A DNA stretch of 64,000 nucleotides, from positions 496,001 to 560,000 of the forward strand of contig JAAROD010000069.1 of assembly GCA_012274445.1 (NCBI GenBank), read 5' to 3'. The notes under the pieces were generated by a model. The model was not told where the DNA came from and did not search any database. It was given only the letters and a program-made list of their open reading frames with translations. A program made the translations under genes and the position numbers. This DNA comes from Sclerotiophoma versabilis. Taxonomy: Eukaryota; Ascomycota; Dothideomycetes; Pleosporales; Didymellaceae. Below are positions 36,055-47,352 of this stretch, in pieces; position 1 is the stretch's first letter, and each line of letters starts with the position of its first letter.

Positions 36055-37392
36055 ATGAAGCTTTTCGCATCAAGACAAATCCAAGCGGTAGCAACTTCCT
36101 CAAATCTTCCCGCGCGCGGATTCGGCAATTGCAGGATACCTTTTGTCAGCATAAGCCGCTGTACACAACATACATCACCTCTCACAACCGGCCACTTCAA
36201 CCTTCAAACTCACCAATCCCGCCACGCATCCACAAAGTCCAAGTCCAAACCAAAAATGACTGACGCAACCAACAATCCCCTTTCAGGTCTCTGGCAGCCG
36301 ACCCAACTCCAGCGCCTCCATTACGGGAGCGGCTCAGTCTCCAAACACCTCCTAGACTGCCTCCCAAATGAACAGAGCAAGGCATTCATCATCACTGGAA
36401 ACTCGCTGGCGAACAAGACACCCCTCGTGAAAGACGTAGAGAAACTGCTAGGCTCCAAACACGCTGGCACATTCTCCAAAATCGGTGAACACGCGCCTGT
36501 CGCCCAGCTGGATGAAGCAACCAAGATAGTTGAAAACGACAGTTCCGTCGACACAGTGATAAGTATCGGCGGCGGCTCGCCCATCGACTCGGCAAAAGCC
36601 ATCAGCTACAGACTGCATGAGAAAAACGGCAAATGGCTGCACCACATCGCCATCCCAACGACCCTGTCCGCGTCCGAATGCACCATGATGGCGGGCTACA
36701 CCGAGGCCGACGGCGTCAAGACAGGCGTGCGTGCGAAGGAACTCGTCCCTCACGTTGTCCTCTACGACGCTTCGTTTGCCCTGCACACACCCGAGCGACT
36801 GTGGACAAGCACAGGACTCCGAGCCATGGACCACGCAATAGAGCTCCTGTACCATCCAACAGCGAGCGAGATGCCAGCGCGCTGGCTATGTCTGCAGAGC
36901 GCAGCGAGTCTATTCACGCATCTGCCAGCCTACAAGAGCAACCCCAAAGACGAGGACGTCATTACGAAACTCCAGCTCGCCGCCTTTGCCTCCCTGGGCT
37001 TTCTAGGGTACAATATCAAAGGCGGCTTGGGCCTGAGTCACGCCCTGGGCTACGCGCTCGGCTCGCCCTACTCCATCCCGCACGGCATCACGTCCTGCCT
37101 GACTCTCGGCCACGTGGTGAAGCTCAAGGCGCGCGACCCCGAAGCCGCAGCCCAGGTCGCAAGACTGCTGCCGTTCCTCCACGAGGCCGCAAGCGGCGAC
37201 GCGACGAAAGACGCCGAGAAGGTCGGGGATAGGCTGTTGCAGCTCGTCAAGGATCTGGGGCTGGATTCTGATCTGCGGAATTACAAGGTCGATAGAGATC
37301 AGATTCCCGTCATTACTAAGAGGGCGACGGGGCAGGAGAGCGGGCATGTGTATGATGCGGTCGAGGGCTTGGTTAAAGGGTTATTTCCTTGA
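36055..37392 (+). CDS. Iron-containing alcohol dehydrogenase / maleylacetate reductase-like
   Basis: Intronless, 445 residues from the ATG at 36055. Residues 1-~67 look like a mitochondrial presequence (Arg/Ser/Thr-rich, almost no acids), after which an internal ATG (MTDATNN, residue 68) could start a cytosolic form. The NAD(P)-binding signature 'ISIGGGSPIDSAKA' (about 171-181) and the pattern 'ECTMMAGYTEADGVKTG' place it in the Fe-ADH/dehydroquinate-synthase-like superfamily, close to maleylacetate reductases. Candidate metal ligands include His329 and His343 in 'GLSHALGYALGSPYSIPHG'. The true substrate is not determinable from sequence. It converges with the dihydroorotate dehydrogenase gene 325 bp away. 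Confidence 0.88.
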   Translation: MKLFASRQIQAVATSSNLPARGFGNCRIPFVSISRCTQHTSPLTTGHFNLQTHQSRHASTKSKSKPKMTDATNNPLSGLWQPTQLQRLHYGSGSVSKHLLDCLPNEQSKAFIITGNSLANKTPLVKDVEKLLGSKHAGTFSKIGEHAPVAQLDEATKIVENDSSVDTVISIGGGSPIDSAKAISYRLHEKNGKWLHHIAIPTTLSASECTMMAGYTEADGVKTGVRAKELVPHVVLYDASFALHTPERLWTSTGLRAMDHAIELLYHPTASEMPARWLCLQSAASLFTHLPAYKSNPKDEDVITKLQLAAFASLGFLGYNIKGGLGLSHALGYALGSPYSIPHGITSCLTLGHVVKLKARDPEAAAQVARLLPFLHEAASGDATKDAEKVGDRLLQLVKDLGLDSDLRNYKVDRDQIPVITKRATGQESGHVYDAVEGLVKGLFP

Positions 37393-37717
37393 CTCGAGCG
37401 TCATGGAGACAGGGAGCTGGGCATGAGACATAAACTCTAAGCGGCACGTTGACATATTCGGCGCAAGTTGCATGTAGCCGTGGTACGCAATCGACGTTTA
37501 TACACTGGCTGGTGGTTCCAGGATATTATGTCGTAGCCTTCTTCTTGCCGCAGTAGTGCAGAACATGGACCTGGACGAGCTGTGAAAAGATAGTTTTGGA
37601 CTCAAAGACGATGCTTTTACAGGTACATGTAATAGAGTGAAAATAATCTTGTACGTTGAAATAATCGCTCTATTCATGCCATCATACACACCTCGCTTTC
37701 TCTCTCTCTCCCTCTCC
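37393..37717. other. Convergent intergenic region
   Basis: 325 bp with two 3' UTRs. A CT-dinucleotide-rich tract occurs at about 37694-37727, extending slightly into the dihydroorotate dehydrogenase 3' end. Confidence 0.5.
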
Positions 37718-39490
37718 CTATCTCCCCACAACTTCAGCTTCGTTCTTCGTCGCAGTCTTCTGCTTGGCAGCTTCGTCCCTCATTTCTTGCTTGATCCTGC
37801 TAATTGTGCCTACACCGCCGTAGATCAGAGCTGTGTACACTTGAGCGACGCTTGCTCCCGCGTCCAGAATCTCTCGCGCCTGTCGCCCATTTGTAATGCC
37901 GCCGGTGGCGAAGATGACTTTGCGTGGTGCGTTGGGGGCGGGCGCAGCGTCGGGTGTGGAGTTGACGGTTACGCTGGGTGCGGACTCGGAAAGGTCGTCG
38001 AAGGCTGATGTTGGGGCGGGTGTGTCAACGTCGAGCGTCGTTGTCGTCATCGACGATGTGGAGTCTGTTGATTCGGGCTTGCTTGGTGCAGGTAGTTGCT
38101 TTGGCCCTGCATCAAGTGCCTTCCTGTACTTGGCTACCAGCGCACGTGTGCGCTCGAACATCTGTGGGCCCGAGTATCCTCCTTGCTCGAGAAGGAGCTT
38201 TGCCTCGGCGGCAGGAAGCTGATAGCCTACCGGCAACGGATCAGGCCTCTTCTTGGTTGTGTTGCCAACAATGACACCATCGACACCAGAGTCCCAGACA
38301 GCTTCCACGATGCCGGAGATTTGCTCCTCTGAATCCTCATCAGGGCTGACCTTGACCATAATGGCAGGCTTGCTCTTGCGGTCGAGCTTTTTGACTGCAC
38401 CAACAACACCGCTCAGCAGCCGGGTAAGGGGCTCAGCGTTTTGAAGCGTGCGCAGGCCAGGGGTATTGGGCGAGGAGACATTGACCACAAGAATGTCGGC
38501 ATATTTGCCAACGTGTCCGACGGCAGTCGCGTAGTCACGGACCACAGCGTCAATGTCGTTCTCAGACGTCGTCTTGTTCTTTGCAACCTGAACAGCCATG
38601 AGCCTGCCCTGCTTCAACGAGCCTGGAGGTACGCCAGCTTCGCCGTTGAGCACCGCTCGTTCCGCCTCTTCACCAAGACCAAATCCCTCGTGGTATGCAA
38701 ACTCCCTGACACGCTGGCGCAGCCTCTGGGCAACGACCTCGGCACCCTCAGAATTGAAGCCGTAGCGGTTGATGAGCGCATTCTGGCTGGGCAGCCTGAA
38801 CACACGTGGCTTGGGGTTCCCTTCCTGTGGGAGCAGTGTAATAGCTCCCACTTCGACCAGACCTGCACCCAGTTCTAACAGAGGTGTAGGTACCTCTGCG
38901 CCCTTATCGATGCCAGCTGATGTTCCAATTGGGTTGGCCAGAGTGTGACCGAAGACCTCGACCGCGAGATCTCCCTTGGTGTCGGCGTCGCCACGTTCTC
39001 TGGGGTTCAGCCCAAAGCTGTGAAGAGCAAGCAGCATGCGTGTTCCAGCATGGTGAGCATCCTCTCCATCAGGGTAGATCTGGCGCAATGCAGGCACAAT
39101 GAGCCATTCATGGATGCTTGATCGCGTGTCGGTGACGTAGAGATACCCGAAGGACAGGCCAACAGCTAGCAAGGTGCCGTATACAAAGTTCTTTGTGCGC
39201 GTGCCAGCTGATCGACCATTTGTTGCGGCTTCGTTGGCGGCTATTGTTGCGGATCGCGTGGGGTGTAGGAACGGTCGTTGAGAGAGGCGAGCACGTGCGA
39301 TTGACGGTCGCACGCGTAAGGCGCGCATTGTTGCGGCCGTGTTCATCGCGAGGAAGATAGGCTGCGGCTCGGACGAGTGGTGTGGACAACGCAATTGCTG
39401 GGCGGAGATGTTGAGAGCTCGAGACGGCGCGGAAACAGCCGCGATGACGTTGCTTGGCACGGCCATCTGAGCCCAGGTGGTTTCGTTCAT
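37718..39490 (-). CDS. Dihydroorotate dehydrogenase (quinone), class 2, mitochondrial
   Basis: Fourth step of pyrimidine synthesis, at the inner mitochondrial membrane. Intronless, 590 residues. The N-terminus is a presequence followed by a membrane helix (about 102-119, 'FVYGTLLAVGLSFGYLYV'). The FMN barrel is clear: 'NPIGTSAGIDKGAEVP', 'INRYGFNSEGAEVV', and 'NVSSPNTPGLR', whose Ser is the class-2 catalytic base. 'IFATGGITNGRQAREILDAG' is the phosphate-binding end. A low-complexity Ser/Thr/Pro-rich insertion at about 462-522 interrupts the barrel before the last strands; such insertions are known in filamentous ascomycetes. A second in-frame ATG at 39346 (MNTAATMRAL) is a plausible alternative start. 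Confidence 0.95.
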   Translation of the reverse strand: MNETTWAQMAVPSNVIAAVSAPSRALNISAQQLRCPHHSSEPQPIFLAMNTAATMRALRVRPSIARARLSQRPFLHPTRSATIAANEAATNGRSAGTRTKNFVYGTLLAVGLSFGYLYVTDTRSSIHEWLIVPALRQIYPDGEDAHHAGTRMLLALHSFGLNPRERGDADTKGDLAVEVFGHTLANPIGTSAGIDKGAEVPTPLLELGAGLVEVGAITLLPQEGNPKPRVFRLPSQNALINRYGFNSEGAEVVAQRLRQRVREFAYHEGFGLGEEAERAVLNGEAGVPPGSLKQGRLMAVQVAKNKTTSENDIDAVVRDYATAVGHVGKYADILVVNVSSPNTPGLRTLQNAEPLTRLLSGVVGAVKKLDRKSKPAIMVKVSPDEDSEEQISGIVEAVWDSGVDGVIVGNTTKKRPDPLPVGYQLPAAEAKLLLEQGGYSGPQMFERTRALVAKYRKALDAGPKQLPAPSKPESTDSTSSMTTTTLDVDTPAPTSAFDDLSESAPSVTVNSTPDAAPAPNAPRKVIFATGGITNGRQAREILDAGASVAQVYTALIYGGVGTISRIKQEMRDEAAKQKTATKNEAEVVGR

Positions 39491-39897
39491 CGTTCAGTTA
39501 CGACACAGGACGACATGTGATGGTTGTTCACTGCGCCCACAGTAGTATCAGCGTTCCACTGCATGTACGGATGGCGCGTATTCAAGATCAGAAGGCTGTT
39601 CCCTCCATTTTCGCTCCTTCCCTTCTTTCCTGAAGTCGACATAGCCATCTCAATGGGCTCAATTCACCAGACGGCAGATAGCGTAAAGCAGGTTCCTCTG
39701 GCGCCATGGCTGTAGGATGCATGATGCATGCACGGCAGCTTCATCTATCCAATAGGTGTGAGATGCGCAACGAGGCTGATGTGTGCGGACAAACCTTGCT
39801 CACGCGCTGAGCCTGAGCTCAAGAACAGAACTGAAGCCTGCTTGCTCTGCTTTCTTTTTGTCTCGGGGCGCACCAGTCGTCTCACAGCTAGACTAAA
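39491..39897. promoter_or_regulatory. Divergent promoter region, DHODH / NLR-like gene
   Basis: 407 bp between divergent start codons. Short frames occur but none looks coding. No clear TATA box. Confidence 0.45.
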
Positions 39898-42800
39898 ATG
39901 CAGCGCCTGCCAGAATACGATCGACCGTGCGCGCAGAATCATGGGCCACTGTGTCTTCTGTCACTGGATGGTGGCGGGGTTCGCGGCCTCTCGTCGCTCT
40001 GTAAGTGCGCCAATGAAGATCACAGCCCTTACATCTTGCAAGCTGTAGATACGGCTACGAGTACTCTTGCTTATTGTCACCGATCCCAGGTATACTTGAC
40101 GAGCTGATGCGCAAGATTAACCCCGAAAATCCACCCAAACCATGCGAGTACTTCGATCTGATAGGTGGCACAAGCACGGGTGGTCTAATTGCGATTATGC
40201 TTGGACGTCTTGAGATGACCATTACAGAATGTCGTGCAGCCTACCTTGAGTTGTCCGAAAAGGCATTTCAACCTACCAAAAAGTACGCAGTAAAGCCAAA
40301 ATCCCTAAAGGTATGGAAATGGGCTGCCCAGGCCCGTTTTGATACGACTGCGTTAGAAGACGGCATGAAAAGGATCATTGTGACGGCATTGAAACGGAAA
40401 CCTCAGAATGCATCGTCCAGCGACAAGGACCTTGAAAACACTTTACTCTGGGATGCCGACTCGAAATGCAAAGTGTACGTACAAGTCCCTCGGCGCGGGC
40501 ATTTTGGCTGATAAAATCTCCAAGATTCGTTACAGCCACTGCCAAATCGATGCCCAACCGGCCGACTGTCCTCACGAGCTACTATTCAATGAGACACCCA
40601 CCGGACCTTCTTCATTCCGTCTCTATATGGGAGGCTGCTAGAGCAACATCGGCCGCCACGACGTTCTTTGACCCGATAACCATAGGCTCCTACCGAGAGA
40701 CGTTCCTCGATGGTGCGACCGGAGCCAACAACCCCATCAATGTTGTATGGAACGAGGCAAAAGACCTATGGAACCAAGAATCCGGCTTCGCAAACAGCAT
40801 CCAGTGTCTTGTGTCAATAGGTACTGGCGAACCTGGTATTGTGGACTTTGGAAACAACCTGGAGCAGATAATGAAAACTCTCAAAGCCATTGCTACTGAG
40901 ACTGAACATACGGCGGAAGACTTCGTAACTCGAAATACCGAGCTCCACTCCGATCAACGATACTTCCGCTTCAACGTAAGAAGAGGTCTCGAAGCTGTCG
41001 GGCTCGAGGAAGCGGCGAAAATCTCACACATTGTGACAGCAACGAGACAGTACCTGACGTCGGAGGAAGACAGAAAGCGTCTGGAGAAGTGCGCAGAGAA
41101 TTTGCGAGCCCGAGAATGTACGATGGATTTTACTTAGCCGCCAAATCAAGCCATCGCTTCCCTTTTTGTTCAAGCGTTGGTTGGCTCATTCGCTAATGGT
41201 ACGTCCTACAAAGAGAGTGTATTCACCCACGCTACTGCTGACAGCTGCCCGGAGCCACCAGCAAGCCATTGAGCAACTGCAGCTGCACGGTTGCAGTCCG
41301 GAAATATCGCCCAACGAGTCCAGCGCTTGGATCAAGCAGATGCCAGAATACCAACATTGGATTAGCTCATCACACGGTCTTCTCTGTTATCTGGAGCACA
41401 ACACTGTCGCGATGAGTGCGCTTGTTTCCACTACTTTTCTGGTCGAAAACTCCCGCAATCCCTCAATCCTCGATTTTGCGTATCTCGACTGCTCTACGTT
41501 TAACCCAGCCGATTGTGAACCTCCGGAAGTTTGGATTTTACGTACCCTGATATTTCAATCTATCAACTTCTACTCCGGAGATTTCGCCCGGGTACTCAAG
41601 TGTCTAACACCAGAAGATCAATCTTTGTCAAGAGTCTTGAAACTGCTTTGTAGAGACTTTGACGTTCAAGTCAGGCGAGACCTCTGGCAGGATATGGCTG
41701 TTTTGGTCGATGTACTAAAGAAGCTGATACTTCTTAGGCACAAAAGCATTTTAGTTATTGACAAGTTCCACGAATTGGAGTATTCTCTACCTCGACCGTT
41801 TATGTTCGAGTTGATCCGGAAGCTTGGAGAAGTTAGCCGGATGCTGATTTCGTCCAAAGAGAGTGTCAAGATCCGTCAGATGATTGAGGGTCTACCGGTC
41901 ATCAGTGTGGAGGAAGAGGCCAGGTGTAGGTGCCCATGTCCTACTTGTTCTTATCCTTCCACTAACGTGAAACGAGGTTGCCTGCAATCTCTTCATTTCC
42001 CTGAATTGCATGGCCAACGACGTATTGTCGATAGGCCGTTCCGCGATACTGACGATTGGTTGTGGACACATACTGAGTTCATGCGATGGCGAGACAACGC
42101 GGGAGTCTTGTGGATTCAAGGGAAGCCAGGTAGCGGAAAGAGTACGATTGCCCGCATGATCACTGATGACATCTTCCGGATCTTCAAAGATCAAAACAGC
42201 TCCACCACGGCATCTTCGACGTCACCGCCTGTACTTGCCACCTTCTTCTATAGCGCCAGAATGGGAGAAGCAGCTACCCGACACTGCTACATGCTACGTT
42301 CTGTCTTGTGGCAGATACTTCAAGCAAACAAAGCTCTATATTCCCACTTTCGTCCTATATACCGCCGCTTGTTAGGATCTGAAAGAGTTTGGGAGCTCAG
42401 AGACCTGATGTACATCTTTCAGACCCTCATGTTAGATTCTACTGGCAATCTTCCGAATATAGTCTGTATTCTGGATGGGTTCGACGAGTCCATAGAAACA
42501 GAAGACGTCGCGGGTCTGGAATTGGGGTCGCGCCGGATACTCTCGAAACTTGTGTCTTCGACCCTAGAGTCTGCACACCATTCGAAATTGCGACTCATAG
42601 TTCTCAGTCGTCCAACAGCCAGTATCTCTCGCGTTCTTGGAGCATTCCCAAGTATCAGAGTAGAAAACCATAACCAAGAAGCTATCAAAAAGCTGGTACA
42701 TGCCAGGATCGGTAATATAGAGAGCTCAATCCAAGAACGGCTGGAAAAGACTCACGGAAACTCCTCCGTTGAGAATCGCACCTTCCTAACTGTAGGGTCG

Positions 42801-45017
42801 AGCACACGCCATACGCTCTCGTATCTGCAAAATCGTATCCTGGAACGTGCCAATGGCACGGTACAATGGGTTGTCACTGTTCTCAGAGAACTACAAGCCC
42901 AAATCGACCGGAACGATATGTACACGCTCGCTGAACTGAGAGATACCGTCGACGTCTTACCAACCGGTCTTCTTGAACTTTATGAAGAGTTGGTTAAGCG
43001 ACTGGTTGCAAGGAAAACTCCTTCAGAGCTCCGTCGAGCCAAATACATGCTGACATGGGCTTGCTTTGCCCAGAGACCTCTCGCCTTAGATGAATTCAGA
43101 GATGCACTCGCACTAGAAGACTGGAGAAAGAGTGAATTCCTAACAAATTACTCGCAGCATCTGGAAGATACAAGAGTTCGATCTTACTATGACGCTGATT
43201 GGGCTCCATTCGAGAGGTTGATCACGGATCTCAGTGGCTGTCTTCTCGAGGTCGTCAGGCTACCACGCGCACTGTCCATGATGCAGCCGCAGCCCGAGGA
43301 GGAATATCAACCAGCAAGCATTGGAGGCGTAGTCCAGATTACCCATCAGACTGTTCGAGAATTTCTTTTAGCTTCACAGACTGCAGAACAGTTGAGCCTT
43401 GCGCAAGAAGGCAACCCATTCTACTTGGCCGAAGACATCACGCCGTATCTGCAATCTTCGATCTCCATTCTGCAGCAAGCTTTGCAGAACGTCGATGAAC
43501 GCCGCGGGGACCGTTGGTACTGGGAATCGAATAAACCTAAATCGCCTATTGACACGATCGTTCAGCACATCTCGGAAAGGCCCCTTCTCAGGTATTTTGT
43601 GACAAACTTAGAGAGTCACTTGGATACCGAAAGTATCGAAACGTTGATCAGTCCACGAGCTCGTGCCGATCTGGAACCATTCATACATGGAACTAATCGC
43701 ACGGGCTGGCATGTCTTACTATGCTACGAGGTGTTTGTTAGCGCCTGTCGGCTCAGCTGCTTGCCGCTCCTTTGTTTTTTGATGGATTCGTACTTACCAT
43801 TCATCGACCCACCCTGGGTTGACGAAGCTATATCAATAGCTATCGTACACAAGAACATTCCTCTACTCGAGACTTTGCTGTTCAAGCTCGAACAACAGCA
43901 GCTGAGGTCGCGTGCCGGCACCTTGAGGTGTGCGCTGCGGGCAGCACTACGCAACTGCGTTGTAGAGATCATCAAACCGCTCTTACTCCACGGTGAGATT
44001 CTGAACCAACAGGAGGCGTTATTGCGCGCAGGATCTAATGATTGGAACGAATGCCTTCAGCTAGCTGCCAATCTGATTGTGTTCAAGGAACTGCTCTTGA
44101 ACGGAGAGCTCATAGACCAAGTAACCCACCTGGGCCAAACGCCACTGATGGTTGCAGCCGCTCTTGGACGTGATCGGTTGGTAGACTGGTTGCTGGCTAA
44201 TGGCTGCGACCACAGCGTTCAAGACTTGGAGGGCCGCAATGCTCTTTACCATGCGGTATCACAGGGACATAGTTACTGTATCAGGGCTATTCTGTCTTGC
44301 GGCATCCTGCCAGACAACATACACGGTGCACTCGAAGGCGCCTTCGATTCGGTCCTCGAACACGGTCACGATGCAGAACACTTCACATACTTCTGGACAT
44401 TTGGTCATAACAATCGGAGAAAGTCTTGGCCAAACGAGCTACACTCTAGCATGGTTGCTCTGAATTGTCAATCCGGTGACACAATCAGAACCATACAGAA
44501 CGCGAGTCTCCATCGTCGCAGCCAGAAGATGAAACATTCTGTAGATTCCGCATACGAAAGATACCTTGCAGGCAAGAAGACAACTGAAGACGCAGTATAC
44601 GGTGTTGGTCCGTGTCTATCCCTATGGCACCAGTTCGTGCATTCACGGTGGGGAACGGCAATTCTGTTGTGTACCTGCCCGCCAATTCCATATGCACGTT
44701 TTGTTCTCGGCTCTCAGCGCGCGAGGCTCACCCTCTCGAAGCGCATTTCAAATGCGACAGCACCCAAAGCATCGAGAGACCCTGAACAGCACCCTAGCAT
44801 CCAATCATACCAAGTGCCCTGCGCCGATGACACTGAATGCCCTCACGCTACTTTGGAAGACGATTCTCTCTTCGGAACTCATTCAGAGTCGCAGTGTCTT
44901 CTGAACAAACAACCTGTACGTGTTACGAGGATTACCTCGTCTACACACGCGAAAATCTACTTCGAGCATGAGGGGCGTTTATTCAGATGCCACTCCACTT
45001 CTGACCTGAAGTCCTGA
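39898..45017 (+). CDS. Patatin-NACHT-ankyrin NLR-like protein
   Basis: Predicted STAND receptor with a phospholipase effector. Best model: exons 39898-40000, 40090-40474, 40525-41117 and 41245-45017, all in phase, ~1617 residues. Patatin domain: oxyanion motif DGGGVRG (24-30), nucleophile elbow GTSTG (Ser63) and DGA (Asp225), so the Ser-Asp dyad is intact. NACHT: P-loop GKPGSGKST (653-661), Walker B 'IVCILDGFDES' (~D771), then 'LIVLSRPT' and a winged-helix-like 'LTWACFAQRPLALDEF'. Near the C-terminus two ankyrin-like repeats ('QTPLMVAAALGRDRLVDWLL', 'EGRNALYHAVSQGH') start at ~1323. The last ~200 residues are unclassified. In fungi such proteins are linked to non-self recognition and regulated cell death; here that is inference. 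The exon 3-4 join is uncertain; if wrong, this is two adjacent genes. Confidence 0.82.
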
Positions 45018-46242
45018 CCTGAAGTCATCTTCGGTTGCAAAGCCCACGCCTGCTCATGAGGAACAGCACGTTGTCTCCCAGTGCTAAGAGGCGAGATTTA
45101 CCTGCTATGAGGCTGATTCCTCTACATCCTGCACCTCAACTTTCTACCAGTGCACGATGGGACACCATCAGCCTCGAACCTATGGTCTTTTTCTTATGTG
45201 CGTGACCTTGGTCTAACCTTACCACTGCTACCAAAGCATCGGTCACTGACAGCTATTCTGCTTCCAATTACGAAGTCCAACCACGATGATCGAAGCGGCG
45301 CAGAACACAATGATCCAAACTTTAGTGCCTCGTTTATTCTGATGGTTGTGGCATTCCACAAGCCTACGGCTTCATGACCGGCGCTTGTACAATTTATTCA
45401 TGTAAGTATCCTCATCCTCCAGTATTCTCTAAGTGCGATTCGTCCCTCCACTACCTCAGCGAGCGCACCGTCACTCAACGACTGTCGGGTGCCCAGTCAT
45501 GTCGTCTTCCGCACTCACAATCGATACAAGACATACCACGGTGGCAGAGATCATCTTAATATGCAACAAATCCTTTGGAGATTATCACTGGAATGCGGGG
45601 AATGCGCTGGGTGAAGTCCAGGAATAGTATCTATCTCACGATCGGTGCTTCGCTGGCAGGGAACTTTGAAGGATTGAGACTGCAGCTTGAATACCATAAA
45701 ATATAGTTTGTTGTTGTTGATGCTGCAGATAAGTAATACGTTTCGATCCTAAATCTGGCCTGGCTTTATAATGAGAAGGCTGCTGACAGGCTAGTGTGAA
45801 CGGGCTGTTGCGTTGACCATGATGCTGATTAGTCAAGCGGAGCCGCTTGGGTAGGAGAACAGATGTATGTGCACGCTTGGAATCCGACGTGTCGTGTCAT
45901 GTTCGCTTACAAGCGCAGCGTGGCGGTACCAAGCTTATGTGGACGTCGAGAAGGGGAAGGGATGCTGAGGGAAGAACGATCTGTTTCGGGCGCGGGTGCA
46001 GAGCCTCGTCAACCAACATGTCTGGACCAAATAAACCGGAAAAGGTAATCGTTTGCTATGTCAATCGTATAGCTATCACAGATTCGCGTAAAGAGAATGG
46101 TAGGGCCATGCTGCAGCTGTTTTTGATCGGGTCATCTGCATAGTTGTGTCATATTTATGTGATCTACTCGTTGGTAAGAAGATAGCGAAAAGCCGGGGTA
46201 TCTAAGAACTTAGAAGACAGTCAAAAAAAATTGAACTTCGTC
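45018..46242. other. Convergent intergenic region, nothing recognised
   Basis: 1.2 kb between converging stop codons. Short frames only; I recognise no gene, repeat or transposon remnant. Confidence 0.45.
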
Positions 46243-47352
46243 TCAGATGAAACCATCTTGGTATAGGCGCTGCTCTATCTCCATCCTCTTCTCCGCGCTC
46301 GGCGTTGGCGGCAGACTTGGTAACAGCGTGAGCTGCGAATCAGTATCGCTCCATCTGCTCTTCTTGATGAACGCCTTAGATGGCATACGGATTTCAACAT
46401 CCGTAAAGCCATCCTCGAAGTCGAATTCCGGGAGCTGGGACTCCCTTAGTGTGCACGTGGCGCGTGTGCCCTTCTCTTCGTTATCTTTTTCTTGCGACTG
46501 GCGCCAGACAGTTGTGATGGTGTCCCAGTACCGGCTCGGTTCTTTGCGTGCGTGGTCGACATGGTCGGAGTGCTGGAAGAGGATCTCCGTGACGCTGCCG
46601 TTGTGTTCCATTGATTCACCGGCGTGTTCGTATATATCTTGCCACGCGATGAGTGCGTCTTTCTTGGAATACAGATAGCATCGAGGGATATGCAGGTCGA
46701 ATAGCTTGGGATCAAGGAGTTTTCGCCGCGACTGTGTGACTGGGTTGTTCTTGTATCCGACAAAAACGTGATAGAGCACCCATACGATGCCCAACATGAT
46801 GGCCGCAATGACGGTGGCGAGTTGTCTGAGTACTGGGATTGGAGGGAAAGACTTTGCCAGCGCGGAGCAGAGACGCACATACCGAGGATGACCTGGTGTA
46901 CTATCAAGATACAGAGCTGATATTGGAAGACGTGTTCTAGTAGCACGCTGATAGGCAGTCGCGAGTTCGCAGACTTTGTTGCTTCCGCCTTCTGAGAAGA
47001 CATGCAGCAGTATGCCGCCGGTGTTGCGGCAAGGGATATGTTGAAGATTGGAGATGTATTTGACGGCTGATTGAAGGCGATGTTGTTTTCGCTTGGAACT
47101 TCGGAAGAGAAAGTCTGATGAAGATGTGGTGATGACCATGATGTGCGACGAAGGAAACATGTTCGCATACTCTGTAGTATATTTAGAGATGTGACGACCA
47201 TGAGCGCCGGTCCATGTCATGAGTAGGATAAGAGATGGGGCTGAAATGTCCTCTGTAGGTGTCGAAGGTGTCGAGGGGATGCGGTCCCATATTGTTGGCG
47301 CAATGAGTTCGAAACCCGGGATGGCATCATGTGGTGCCTTGGCCTTGACCAT
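46243..47352 (-). CDS. TMEM53/DUF829 family alpha/beta-hydrolase-like protein
   Basis: Intronless, 369 residues. Family features: 'LILLMTWTGAHGRHISKYT' near the N-terminus, the nucleophile-like 'LLHVFSEGGSNKV', 'YLDSTPGHPRY', and a C-terminal 'SDHVDHARKEPSRYW' that supplies the His of the hydrolase-like fold. A hydrophobic helix lies at about 185-205 ('LATVIAAIMLGIVWVLYHVF'). Fungal members include PaxU-type proteins in indole-diterpene clusters and many of unknown role. No other cluster genes of that type are nearby, so I assign only the family. The C-terminal ~80 residues are charged and appear disordered. Confidence 0.85.
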   Translation of the reverse strand: MVKAKAPHDAIPGFELIAPTIWDRIPSTPSTPTEDISAPSLILLMTWTGAHGRHISKYTTEYANMFPSSHIMVITTSSSDFLFRSSKRKQHRLQSAVKYISNLQHIPCRNTGGILLHVFSEGGSNKVCELATAYQRATRTRLPISALYLDSTPGHPRYVRLCSALAKSFPPIPVLRQLATVIAAIMLGIVWVLYHVFVGYKNNPVTQSRRKLLDPKLFDLHIPRCYLYSKKDALIAWQDIYEHAGESMEHNGSVTEILFQHSDHVDHARKEPSRYWDTITTVWRQSQEKDNEEKGTRATCTLRESQLPEFDFEDGFTDVEIRMPSKAFIKKSRWSDTDSQLTLLPSLPPTPSAEKRMEIEQRLYQDGFI

